Shown here piece after piece: positions 1-8,516 of a DNA stretch of 35,559 nt. The notes beneath the pieces are model-generated. The model ran no database searches. It was not told the DNA's origin and was given only the letters and a program-made list of their open reading frames with translations. This stretch comes from Bacteroidota bacterium (GTDB lineage: Bacteria > Bacteroidota > Bacteroidia > Chitinophagales > Chitinophagaceae). The translations under genes were made by a program, and so were the position numbers. Every line of letters begins with the position of its first letter. The first letter of the stretch is position 1. The DNA lies in NCBI GenBank assembly GCA_018268105.1, contig JAFDXG010000134.1, positions 1 through 35,559 of the forward strand. Reading direction: 5' to 3'.

Positions 1-3000
1 AGTTTTTTATCCATTGGTTTTTTCAGTTCCTCTTCATGCATTTTCTTCAACCTGTCAGTTACATTCCTGATATGTTCCTCGGGTGATAGCGCTGCCATTG
101 ATTTTGCGTTTTCTTCATCGGCTTCTTCAAAGGAATTGAATGTTTTCAATTTATTAGTTGAATAAACTAATTCTGGCTCTGAAAGAATGTTCGTCTGCAC
201 CGGAATAGTTTCAATGTTTCTTTTATTATTATTTAAAACAATCCCCATGCGGTTTACATTTACCTTAATACAAACATCTTTAATTGTAACATCACCCTCC
301 ATTGTTGTTGCTGATTTGTTATGCCAATCAATTTCACCCTTTACTTTTTCTTTAATATTAGTAGGAATGATAGGGTCTGCAATATTGGCTCTCACACATA
401 ATAAATCTTTCTTTGAAAAACTAACAACCTTATAAATTCTTTTTAAAATATCTTTTTGGTTGTTCCAGGGAATGGCATTCTCAATATTGATTCCTTTTTT
501 TACTGCTTCCTGATCTTCAATGGTGGGTACATATACAAGATCACCGGGTGAAAGAACAAACTTTTCAAATCCTTCTTTGTCTTCAGTAATATCTTCACCA
601 TTTACAATTTTTTCAATGGCTTTGTGGGTAGCGATTGACCTAAAATCAGTTCGTTCTTTGATGATCTTATTTTCGTACATCACAAAAAAAGCATTGCTTC
701 CGGCATCCACTTCAACATACTGTTTTCCAAACTTGCTCGATTCATCTTTCTTTTCATATATAGTAACCTTTGTTATAGGCTTTCCGGCTTTCTTTGCCAA
801 AACTTCTAGTCCTTCTGTTGAAAATGCAAGAGAAGGATCGGCATTGCTTTTATCATTTTTATATTCAGCTGAATCCAGGTGTTCATGTAGTAATCTTCCT
901 AAAACAGACTTTCCCGTTCTTGCATACGGAATTTTGTCAATTTTTTTATGATCGAATGATTTATCTAATGAAACCCTTTTTGCAGCATATTCTTCAAAAG
1001 TTGCCACTTTGATGGATTCGAATTTTTTACCAGAAATATCTTTTAGTGGATTTTTTGATAGGTGTTTTTTTACCTCCTTCAATAGAGGCTGCTTTTCCTG
1101 AATAGGAATTCCGATCCGTTCAATCAGATCTTTGATAATTCTTCTGGCTTCCTGATCATATACATAAGATGCAATCCTCATTTCCGGTTTATTTTGAACC
1201 AGCATCCTGTCAATTTGCATTTCTATTGCTTTCAGGATATTTTTTTCTTCATAAACTTCTTTCAGATGAATGATGCCTTGAGGCTCTTTAAACATTGACT
1301 TTCTTACAGCCATCCATTTCAGATTTGACTGCTGCCACTTATATTCTTTCTTTATCTTTCCCTCATTATTATTGAAATAAGCTGTCTTATTTTTCGGTTG
1401 AGAAGTGATCCTGTTATTCGTTTTAAAACTAACAATGATTTCTTCCAATTTATTTTTAGCGTGCAGTGTGAAGTTTTCCCAGGGAAGTTTAAAATCCCTG
1501 ATTTTCCCTTTAACGAGTGACCTTTTGATTGCACTAAGTTCTTCAGTCGTATCTGCTGCATTTAAAGTATTAAGGTACCTGATGTGCTCCCTTGTTGTAG
1601 CTGCAATAATCAAAGCATCCAAAGCATGGTGCCTGTGATCAATTCGCTTTGTATTAAGTTTCTGATTTTCTTTTACATTGAAGTGTATTACCGGATTACC
1701 AAATTCATCAATATCATGAATAATGTATTCACCCTTTTTGCCGGTGATTTCTTCTAAGCGTTCAAAACGGGGAAGGATGATCTCTTTCCATATTCTGTTT
1801 AATCCCCAGTTGTTTCTCAGTTCGGCAGTAATACTACCGCCGGTAAAAAGGATTCCATTTTCATCTTTTGCTACCGGGGCCAATAATTCTGTAAGTTTTC
1901 TTCCGATATACCGTGTATCATTGAGTTGTCTTTCAACAAAATCTTCAGGCACTTCAGTTGCCAAAAGGTTTTTAAGTTTACCTCTTTGAAACTTAAAAGT
2001 TTCTTTGCAGTAAGATTCGTAATCGTGGTAACTAAACAGCGAGTATTCCTTATCGCCATATTTACATTTTCCGTTACTGGAACTGATAAAGTTGGCGGCC
2101 AGTTGTTTGTCTTTGGCTTTATTCACTCCCCACTCAGAAATGACCAAGTTATTGAAGCTGTCATTCTTCATCCTGGCACGGGGTATGATATGCTCTATTT
2201 CGTATTGATTGGTATCGAATAATTTGCTTAATGGAATTAATGTACCAGTGTAGGGTGATCTGCAATTTTGACTCAACCAAAGTGCGTATTTCTTGATTTC
2301 CTTTTCTGTGGGAATTTTTTCCTCTTTTACCTTTTTTGCCCAATCAATATCTGTTTTATTGGTTAAACTCCTCCAAATTCTGAATTTGTCAATATCTGCC
2401 GGGCTTTCGGGGTTGGGGTTTACTTCAAAATTAACATGTTCAATCTTTTCATCAATATTGTATTGATTAAAGCCATCATTCATTAGTTCATATAAAAGGT
2501 TTTTTATTCGCTGCTTTTCATCAAAGTTTTCCTTCTGTGCATCTGCTAATTTTTTACGTTCATCACTATTATTCTTTAGGTTTCTTCCCAACTCAATGTG
2601 AATTTCATCAATATCACCATATCGTTTCCATACATCACGAACCAATAACATGGTTTCTCTGACAACCTGTTCTACAATTGGGTTACGTAAACTATTGTTG
2701 GGGATTGCTTTTTGTATAAACTTGCTGAAGTCTTCAACAGACTTAATTTTTGAAATTTCTCTTTCTGAATGGATACCATAAACAACATACCCGGCAAGCC
2801 ATGTGGGCAAACCATTAAAATCTTCTACTTTTTCTAATGACCTGTTTTCCAACTCCCATTTCTGTATTTTTTTCCTGGTGTCATTATCAATATTTACATC
2901 AACCTCTCCGTTGATTAATTTTTCAATTCTGTCTTTCGTTGCTGAGTTGAGCCCTTCTTCGCTCCAATACTTTCCACTGCGCATCACAGGCAGCAACTTT

Positions 3001-4934
3001 TTAATAGCGCAAGCAGAAAAAGAGCCGTATTCCTTTTTAAGTTCGGGAAGTTTGCAGAACAGTTCAATAGCCAGATTTTTGTTATCAATATCCGGCAATA
3101 ATTTAGAAAGGGCTGAAGAAATCCACTTCTCAGCTAACTTTTCATCAGATGACGTAATAGAATAATCAATATGCCACAATCTCAATAATTTATCATTGTC
3201 ATTAAGAATTGAAGTACCATCATATCCGGCTTTCCTAAATAGGGAATTGTAACGAGCTAATGTTTCATTTCCTTTAAGTGTATCCCGATTCCTGAATAAA
3301 TTAATTCTATGGGAATGCTCTCCATCCTTTTTTGCAATTACTATATCATTCTGCTCATTGCATTCTTTGATCAGCGTTACTATTTCTTTTTCAGAAACCG
3401 ATGCTTTTGAATTGAAAAGTTCAAAGAGTTTTTCATTTACCTTATCTGTTATGTATTGTTTACTAACATCTATATCTAATTTTATTTTACCATCAATTTT
3501 TTCTTCTTTCTTTAATATCCTGATGTTATGAATATCCTGCCAAATCCTGAACTCCTGGAAAAGAGGTGATGATCGTGGAATGCATTTCAAACCGTACAGT
3601 TCTCCATCAATTCCTTTTCGTTTTTCATAGCGACATTCACTAATGGAATTCTTTTGTGATTTTAATTCCCGCTGGTAATAAATGATGTCATTGCTAATGA
3701 TGTGAAGCAAATCGTTATTTTCAAATTCCATCAACTTAGGCATATTGTTTTTTGCCTGAGTTGGATATAGAATTCCAGCTAACCTCGCTAATACATCTTT
3801 GTCTGTGTTTATTTTATTTAACTCAGGATTCAGTTCGCATTGCTTCTTCCATATAGCTTCCAGCTCTTGCTGATAGCGCCATCTGTAAACGGGATATTGG
3901 CGTGCTTTGAAATTTCGTTTTGCTTTATACGATTCTTTTATTTGTTCATAAAAGTATTCTCCCGGTGTCCGGTAATTATTTATTTTCTCATCTAAAGCAG
4001 TTGTACATAATCCCCAATCATTTTCGGTTGGAGTTTTTGGTTGTAACTGTTCAAGCTTTCCTTTTTTTATCTTTTGTGTGATTAAGAATGTGAACTCTTT
4101 TCCCTTCCATTCAGGAGCTGTTTTTCGCTGAACCTCAAAATCAAGTACTTTTTTATCTGCTACTTTTACAGAAAACTTATACTTCCCATTTTTGTCCTTT
4201 TCTTCTGATACTTTGATTATTTCTTCTACTGTTGTGATTGACACAAATTGTGTTTCATATTCCTTTGCATTATTCATTGATGCATCAATATTGTTTTTTA
4301 TCTTTTCAAATTCCGCATATGTCAAGATAGTTGTATTTTCCTTTAAATCCTTTCTACTACTTTTGAATCCTCTTCGCTGATTTAGTACATAAATAATCCG
4401 TACCAACTCCTGTATAGTAATGCGCTTTTCAAGTGCTTTCTTGCGTAAATAGTAAACTAACCAATCTTCAGGAACAATACTTTTCCCTTGTTTGCTTTTA
4501 GTGCCTTCAATTGCTAATTCCTTTTCAAACTCAGCGATTGTCTCAGCAGAAAATGGCAGATATTCGCTTATTTTCAGAGAATATCCATTTTCATTTATGT
4601 TTTGTTTGAACTTACGTGAGTCATCAAGTGGAAAAGTTTCATCAATCCATCCTAAGACTTTAAATACTTTTATCAATCTTGATCGGCGAAGCTTGTATCG
4701 GTGCTTTAACCTGCGGGAGCCTCGTTTGCCCCTCCTGAAAGCTGCTTTAGTTTCAGCTTGCGCACCGCTTTCAAATTTTTGTAGGTAATCACCATCTGTT
4801 GGAATGATTCTGCTTCCCATCCATTCAATGTTCCCATCTTTCCCGTAGTCTAAATACTCCTTAGGTAGGGTAATAAGTGCCCCACCAATAGAATTTGTTC
4901 CAATGTCTAGGCCTAAAACTTTTTTTGTTTCCAT
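1..4934 (-). CDS. cas9: Type II-C-like Cas9 endonuclease, very large, C-terminus cut by window edge
   Basis: RNA-guided DNA endonuclease of a type II CRISPR system. The frame is open from the ATG at 4934 to the left edge (1644 codons seen, no stop). RuvC-I is LGLDIGTNSIG with Asp10. An arginine-rich bridge helix follows at about residues 63-95. RuvC-II is IHIELGRN with Glu781. The HNH domain has EHIIP with His915, then Asn929 and Asn938, exactly the +14 and +23 spacing of SpCas9 His840/Asn854/Asn863. RuvC-III is DHRHHALDAL with His1103 and Asp1106. All catalytic residues are therefore present. The recognition lobe (about 96-770) is long. The protein is larger than most II-C Cas9s (about 1000-1450). 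A typical Bacteroidota-style Cas9 ending (IKVNVNRMG) is reached near residue 1564, but the frame continues for at least 77 more codons into an apparent extra helical module (see findings). cas1, cas2 and the array would be expected beyond the left edge. Identity is certain; subtype II-C is inferred from the sequence and the tracrRNA style. Confidence 0.97.
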   Translation of the reverse strand, partial: METKKVLGLDIGTNSIGGALITLPKEYLDYGKDGNIEWMGSRIIPTDGDYLQKFESGAQAETKAAFRRGKRGSRRLKHRYKLRRSRLIKVFKVLGWIDETFPLDDSRKFKQNINENGYSLKISEYLPFSAETIAEFEKELAIEGTKSKQGKSIVPEDWLVYYLRKKALEKRITIQELVRIIYVLNQRRGFKSSRKDLKENTTILTYAEFEKIKNNIDASMNNAKEYETQFVSITTVEEIIKVSEEKDKNGKYKFSVKVADKKVLDFEVQRKTAPEWKGKEFTFLITQKIKKGKLEQLQPKTPTENDWGLCTTALDEKINNYRTPGEYFYEQIKESYKAKRNFKARQYPVYRWRYQQELEAIWKKQCELNPELNKINTDKDVLARLAGILYPTQAKNNMPKLMEFENNDLLHIISNDIIYYQRELKSQKNSISECRYEKRKGIDGELYGLKCIPRSSPLFQEFRIWQDIHNIRILKKEEKIDGKIKLDIDVSKQYITDKVNEKLFELFNSKASVSEKEIVTLIKECNEQNDIVIAKKDGEHSHRINLFRNRDTLKGNETLARYNSLFRKAGYDGTSILNDNDKLLRLWHIDYSITSSDEKLAEKWISSALSKLLPDIDNKNLAIELFCKLPELKKEYGSFSACAIKKLLPVMRSGKYWSEEGLNSATKDRIEKLINGEVDVNIDNDTRKKIQKWELENRSLEKVEDFNGLPTWLAGYVVYGIHSEREISKIKSVEDFSKFIQKAIPNNSLRNPIVEQVVRETMLLVRDVWKRYGDIDEIHIELGRNLKNNSDERKKLADAQKENFDEKQRIKNLLYELMNDGFNQYNIDEKIEHVNFEVNPNPESPADIDKFRIWRSLTNKTDIDWAKKVKEEKIPTEKEIKKYALWLSQNCRSPYTGTLIPLSKLFDTNQYEIEHIIPRARMKNDSFNNLVISEWGVNKAKDKQLAANFISSSNGKCKYGDKEYSLFSYHDYESYCKETFKFQRGKLKNLLATEVPEDFVERQLNDTRYIGRKLTELLAPVAKDENGILFTGGSITAELRNNWGLNRIWKEIILPRFERLEEITGKKGEYIIHDIDEFGNPVIHFNVKENQKLNTKRIDHRHHALDALIIAATTREHIRYLNTLNAADTTEELSAIKRSLVKGKIRDFKLPWENFTLHAKNKLEEIIVSFKTNNRITSQPKNKTAYFNNNEGKIKKEYKWQQSNLKWMAVRKSMFKEPQGIIHLKEVYEEKNILKAIEMQIDRMLVQNKPEMRIASYVYDQEARRIIKDLIERIGIPIQEKQPLLKEVKKHLSKNPLKDISGKKFESIKVATFEEYAAKRVSLDKSFDHKKIDKIPYARTGKSVLGRLLHEHLDSAEYKNDKSNADPSLAFSTEGLEVLAKKAGKPITKVTIYEKKDESSKFGKQYVEVDAGSNAFFVMYENKIIKERTDFRSIATHKAIEKIVNGEDITEDKEGFEKFVLSPGDLVYVPTIEDQEAVKKGINIENAIPWNNQKDILKRIYKVVSFSKKDLLCVRANIADPIIPTNIKEKVKGEIDWHNKSATTMEGDVTIKDVCIKVNVNRMGIVLNNNKRNIETIPVQTNILSEPELVYSTNKLKTFNSFEEADEENAKSMAALSPEEHIRNVTDRLKKMHEEELKKPMDKK

Positions 4935-4956
4935 AATCCTTTCTTTTATACATTTG
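4924..4956 (+). promoter_or_regulatory. Predicted tracrRNA promoter (Bacteroidota type)
   Basis: TTTG at 4924-4927, a 21-nt spacer, then TACATTTG at 4949-4956, an exact match to the Bacteroidota -33/-7 consensus (TTTG, about 19-23 nt, TAnnTTTG). Transcription would start near 4962, directly at the predicted anti-repeat. The -33 element lies inside the first codons of cas9, which is read the other way. Confidence 0.7.
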
Positions 4957-4961
4957 TAATG

Positions 4962-5044
4962 AAGCAAATCACAATAAGGATTTTATTCCGTAGTGAGGCT
5001 TGCCTCAACAAGTTTTTGCCCTTGTACTTAACAGGGGCTTTTTT
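4962..5044 (+). ncRNA. Predicted tracrRNA of the type II-C system
   Basis: Divergent from cas9 and about 28 bp from its start codon. From 5' to 3' it has an anti-repeat (about 4961-4974, GAAGCAAATCACAA), the ACAATAAGG that follows the anti-repeat in known II-C tracrRNAs such as that of Neisseria, a small hairpin with arms TGAGG/CCTCA at about 4993-5006, and a rho-independent terminator at 5018-5044. The predicted partner repeat should begin (G)TTGTGATTTGCTTC, similar to repeats I recall from Bacteroidota II-C arrays. No array is in the window to confirm pairing. Both ends are estimates from the promoter and terminator. Confidence 0.75.
5018..5044 (+). terminator. Rho-independent terminator of the tracrRNA
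   Basis: Arms GCCCTTGT (5018-5025) and ACAGGGGC (5031-5038) pair over 8 bp with one T-G wobble and a 5-nt loop. Six T residues follow at 5039-5044. Confidence 0.8.
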
Positions 5045-5302
5045 ATTTACCCCATGCTTGTACCGATGAATTTGTTGGTTTGGGTTATAGAAGATTTGCA
5101 AGCAGTGCATGCGACGGGGTTGATGCGTTAAATTACGAATTTTCGATGATAACCGCTGTAGGTTTTTTGATATGAGGGTTAACTCTTACAACCTGCATCC
5201 TATTTACAAAAGTATCAATAAACCTAATTAGGGTATGTTTTTCCCCGGCAATTACACATCTGTACTCAACTATTGCTAATGTATTGTCATGCTAATGCAT
5301 TC
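5045..5302. other. Intergenic stretch between the tracrRNA and the DUF6528 gene
   Basis: Together with the tracrRNA this makes a 368-bp gap between genes. No recognisable gene is seen here. It holds a 52-codon open stretch on the minus strand (5291-5133, stop TAA at 5133) without a proper start codon, and two near-identical 12-mers (TGCTAATGYATT) at 5274-5285 and 5290-5301. A TACTTTTG box on the minus strand (5207-5214) has no convincing -33 partner. Confidence 0.4.
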
Positions 5303-6232
5303 TCACATCAACCACCTCGCCTTATATATCCTCAATCCCTCTTGTTTGAAAATAATATTACCATTGAAGTCAAGCACTTCATCTGTCCACCAGCTTTCTT
5401 TGGGTTGTACAACAAGGGTAGGGGAGGTGTTGCTTTTCGATGAAATACTTTTGATGTTGCGGGTGATTTTGCCTTCAGCTTTTTCAATGCTGTTTCCGGG
5501 GATATTTATTTTGAATATTGCATCGCTTGTACTTAGCCATAAAAACCGGTGATCGAACGACCAGCTTAGATCGTGAGCTCCGTAGCCGGGTATAGTGAGG
5601 GAATCTACTGCTATAAGTGCGGGGTTCTTCTGGTTGTGATTGTAGCGATAGCGGACAAATTGATTATCGGAGACAGTGTACAACAGTTGCCTTTTTTCAT
5701 CCCATACCAGGTTGTGCCCGTCGTGCAGCGAAAAATCTTTGTGCTGTGTTTCCTCAGACCGGCTTTTTTTGTTGCAGATAAATATTCGCATAAAATTACC
5801 AGTGCTGGATGCGCTTACTATATTGCCATCTGGTAGCAGTTCTATGGAATGTGTATTGCCGCCGGCATAGGCATAGAATATAGTTTTTTTATCTGCAATA
5901 CGTATTAATGCTACTCCACCTCCCGAAGCACAGGCAAGAATATATTTCCCTTTTTTCACAGGTTTTGCATCACTCATATTGCCAAACCATTTTACATGCT
6001 CCTTTTTTATATCAGGCTGCATAGCCGGATTCCATTCCCATACAATACTTTGCGATTTTATATCAGCAATAGCTACACGGCTTGCTGATTGCTCAGCAAG
6101 TATAATATACTGCCCGTCTTTTTGCAGCAGTCTGTTGGGTTGTGCAAATAATACGGAGCTAACAAGGATAAACTGTAATAGACCAAGATATATTTTCACT
6201 GTTTGAAAAAAAGCGTTATACAGATTGGGCAT
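5303..6232 (-). CDS. Secreted beta-propeller-like protein, DUF6528 family
   Basis: Probable exported protein of unknown function with a WD40-like propeller. The N-terminus has a signal peptide (hydrophobic LGLLQFILVSSVLFAQ), so it should act in the periplasm or at the surface. The body carries repeated propeller-like strands, including a GGGVALIRI stretch and THSIELLPDGNIVSASS, which I recognise from Bacteroidota DUF6528 proteins. The ATG at 6232 overlaps the end of the upstream oxidoreductase gene by 17 bp. A GTG at 6199, 16 nt past that gene's stop, is an equally reasonable start and gives a shorter signal peptide. It is probably co-transcribed with the oxidoreductase, which suggests a shared role in handling a sugar or sugar derivative. 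That link is inference only. Confidence 0.75.
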   Translation of the reverse strand: MPNLYNAFFQTVKIYLGLLQFILVSSVLFAQPNRLLQKDGQYIILAEQSASRVAIADIKSQSIVWEWNPAMQPDIKKEHVKWFGNMSDAKPVKKGKYILACASGGGVALIRIADKKTIFYAYAGGNTHSIELLPDGNIVSASSTGNFMRIFICNKKSRSEETQHKDFSLHDGHNLVWDEKRQLLYTVSDNQFVRYRYNHNQKNPALIAVDSLTIPGYGAHDLSWSFDHRFLWLSTSDAIFKINIPGNSIEKAEGKITRNIKSISSKSNTSPTLVVQPKESWWTDEVLDFNGNIIFKQEGLRIYKARWLM

Positions 6233-7583
6233 ACGGGTGTATCCAGGGCTGGCGGTAAGGACGTTGCAATAACCGGGTTGCTTCAGCATCTCCAATAATT
6301 TCTTTTTTGATTGGGTCGTATTGCAACGGTCGTCCCAGCTTCATGGAAAGATTGGCAATGATACAGCTTGCAGTAGAGATATGTCCTTGTTCTATATCGG
6401 CAACCGGCCGGGTTTTGTTATCTATTGCTTTCAGAAAATCGAGCATGTGCAGCCTGGTGGCTGGTGCGGCATTCAATTCTATATCGGGCTCGGTAAGGTC
6501 TTCAGGATATTTTTCTTTTTCATACACCACATCTTTTTGTATTTTTTCACCTTTTCCTTGCGGAATGAAATCATATTTCATTGTACTTCCGCAAAGAGTT
6601 CCCTTGTCGCCATACAATTTGAAGGACCAGGGATACTCCGGATCGGCAGGTGTACCCCAGGTTCGGTGTTGCCATATACAATTAAGTTCGGGATATTCAA
6701 AAATGGCAGACTGGGTATCTGCAATATTGCTTTTGCCGGTTTTATCAACATATATTCCCCCGGTAGAGCTGATACGTTGTGGCCAGCCTAATTGCAGCAT
6801 CCACCGTACGGTGTCAAACATATGTATACACATATCGCCCATGATGCCATTGCCATATTCCATAAATGTACGCCACCAGCGCCTGTGAGGTAATCCATCG
6901 TAGGGTCGCAGGGGAGCAGGTCCCGTCCACATTTCATAATCAAAAAAATCTGGTACGGGCTGTACGGGCGGATTGCCATTGGCGCGCATGTGATAGTAGC
7001 AGCACATTTCTACATGTGATACTTTTCCCAGTAACCCGGTGTCTACAATATTTTTCTTTGCGTCTATAAGGTGCGGAGTACTTTTGCGTTGAGTACCCAC
7101 CTGCACTACACGATTGTATTTTCTGGCAGCGGCTACCATAGCTTCTCCTTCAAGTACATCCACACTGATTGGTTTTTGCACATATACATGCGCTCCGGAT
7201 TTGATGGCTTCAATGGCCTGTAATGCATGCCAGTGGTCGGGTGATCCTATCAGCACTATTTCAGGTTTTTGTTCTGCCAGCATTTTTCTGTAATCACCAT
7301 ATATAGGCGGTTTTTTTCGGTTTTCCTGACGCTGACTCACCATCTCAGCCGCATGTTGCAACATGTGCTGATCTGGATCGCAAAGACCTACCACCTCTAC
7401 CGGGGCAACCTGTATCAACCGGAATAAATCGCTTTTGCCATACCAGCCGGTACCAATGAGAGCTACTCGTCGCTTTGAAGGAGGGATGGATACACCCATG
7501 CCGTTAGCTCTGAGTGTTGCAAGCAATAGTGCAGCAGATGTTCCACGGATAAATTCTCTGCGGTTGAAATTTTGATGGCTCAT
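6216..7583 (-). CDS. Tat-exported Gfo/Idh/MocA family oxidoreductase
   Basis: NAD(P)-dependent oxidoreductase of the Gfo/Idh/MocA family, 455 aa. A twin-arginine signal is visible at the N-terminus (NRREFIRGTSAALLLATL). The Rossmann dinucleotide motif is ALIGTGWYG at about 41-49. The family's EKP motif reads QKPIS (Lys137), which is frequent in the exported Bacteroidota branch. The C-terminal part (about 200-420) is the usual alpha/beta substrate domain. The substrate is probably a sugar, inositol or glycoside derivative but cannot be told from the sequence. The start is the ATG at 7583, placing the Tat signal at residue 7. A 7-bp inverted repeat (GACAAAC at 7586-7592, GTTTGTC at 7619-7625) lies just upstream and could be regulatory. 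Confidence 0.9.
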   Translation of the reverse strand: MSHQNFNRREFIRGTSAALLLATLRANGMGVSIPPSKRRVALIGTGWYGKSDLFRLIQVAPVEVVGLCDPDQHMLQHAAEMVSQRQENRKKPPIYGDYRKMLAEQKPEIVLIGSPDHWHALQAIEAIKSGAHVYVQKPISVDVLEGEAMVAAARKYNRVVQVGTQRKSTPHLIDAKKNIVDTGLLGKVSHVEMCCYYHMRANGNPPVQPVPDFFDYEMWTGPAPLRPYDGLPHRRWWRTFMEYGNGIMGDMCIHMFDTVRWMLQLGWPQRISSTGGIYVDKTGKSNIADTQSAIFEYPELNCIWQHRTWGTPADPEYPWSFKLYGDKGTLCGSTMKYDFIPQGKGEKIQKDVVYEKEKYPEDLTEPDIELNAAPATRLHMLDFLKAIDNKTRPVADIEQGHISTASCIIANLSMKLGRPLQYDPIKKEIIGDAEATRLLQRPYRQPWIHPYAQSV

Positions 7584-7772
7584 ACGACAAACTTTTGTTT
7601 GGTATTAAAGATAGTAAGGTTTGTCTTTTTAAAAGCTATGATGTGCAGATATTATAAATCAGGTGCATTTCAAAATCCTGTAATATTTTGCTACGAATGC
7701 AAGAATAGAAATTCAATGAAGAAAAATTCGTGTATCCCCGGTTCCTATTTTAGCACAATTTTTAAAAATATC

Positions 7773-8516
7773 TCACAATCCAAGTACCTGTTTCAATTTG
7801 ATATAACCTGTTTTACTTACCGGGACCTGCTGACCTTTATTTAATATTGCAATATGGTTTTCTTTTTCATTGGGTTCGAGTCGGGTGATACACTGCACAT
7901 TAACAATATAAGAACGGTGTGTCCTTACAAATTGATTATCGTTCAGGATTTTTTCAAAGTATTGCATGGTTTTGTTTTTCAGATACCAGGCATCTGTGGT
8001 ATGAATTTTCACATAATCGTCGGCAGCTTCAAAATACAAGATATCCTGCAGCGGGATTATCCTGATTTTATTGTTGCTTTTTACCACAACTCGATTGCTG
8101 GAAAGTCCGCTTTCTGCAACGGTTTGTAAAAGCAAAGCCTCTTTTTCGGCTGACTGACCTGCAGTGGATGTCCCGAACCATTTCTGCATAGCTTTATCAA
8201 ATCTTTCTTTGCTGAAGGGTTTGAGCAAATAGTCAACCGCATGAGTTTCAAATGCACGAATGGCATATTCATCAAAAGCTGTAGTGAAGATAACAGCAGG
8301 CGGTTTTTCAATAAGTTCAAGCATTTCAAATCCGTTTATTTTGGGCATTTGTATATCTAAGAAAATTAAATCAGGCTGATACTGAGCAATAGCTTTTACA
8401 CCTTCAAACCCGTCATTGCACTCCTCAACAATTTCTATCTGTGCATAATCAAGCAGGTATTCTTTGAGAATTGTTCTGGCTAATGGTTCATCGTCAATAA
8501 GTAACACCTTTATCAT
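7773..8516 (-). CDS. LytTR-type DNA-binding response regulator
   Basis: Two-component response regulator, 247 aa. The receiver domain (about 1-120) has the acidic pair IDDE, phospho-acceptor Asp54 in IFLDIQMP, Thr78/Thr79 and Lys99 in YLLKPF. A LytTR DNA-binding domain fills about 140-245 (RIIPLQDILYFEA, FVRTHRSYIVN). The start ATG overlaps the kinase stop by one base (TAATG), so the two are translationally coupled. It is the last gene of the LiaF-DUF4288-kinase-regulator operon and probably controls that operon or cell-envelope genes; the target is inferred. Confidence 0.95.
   Translation of the reverse strand: MIKVLLIDDEPLARTILKEYLLDYAQIEIVEECNDGFEGVKAIAQYQPDLIFLDIQMPKINGFEMLELIEKPPAVIFTTAFDEYAIRAFETHAVDYLLKPFSKERFDKAMQKWFGTSTAGQSAEKEALLLQTVAESGLSSNRVVVKSNNKIRIIPLQDILYFEAADDYVKIHTTDAWYLKNKTMQYFEKILNDNQFVRTHRSYIVNVQCITRLEPNEKENHIAILNKGQQVPVSKTGYIKLKQVLGL

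Noticed and set aside
1..4934. Many short open frames on both strands across the first 4.9 kb
   Set aside because: They are other-frame shadows of the single intact cas9 frame, which alone shows conserved motifs.
5133..5291. 52-codon open frame on the minus strand (EYRCVIAGEKHTLIRFIDTF...)
   Set aside because: No start codon except an internal ATG giving 21 residues; length is within chance for this composition. Could be a gene remnant but cannot be supported.
1..5302. CRISPR array, cas1 or cas2 in the window
   Set aside because: No regularly spaced direct repeats and no Cas1 or Cas2 motifs were seen; they would be expected beyond the left edge.
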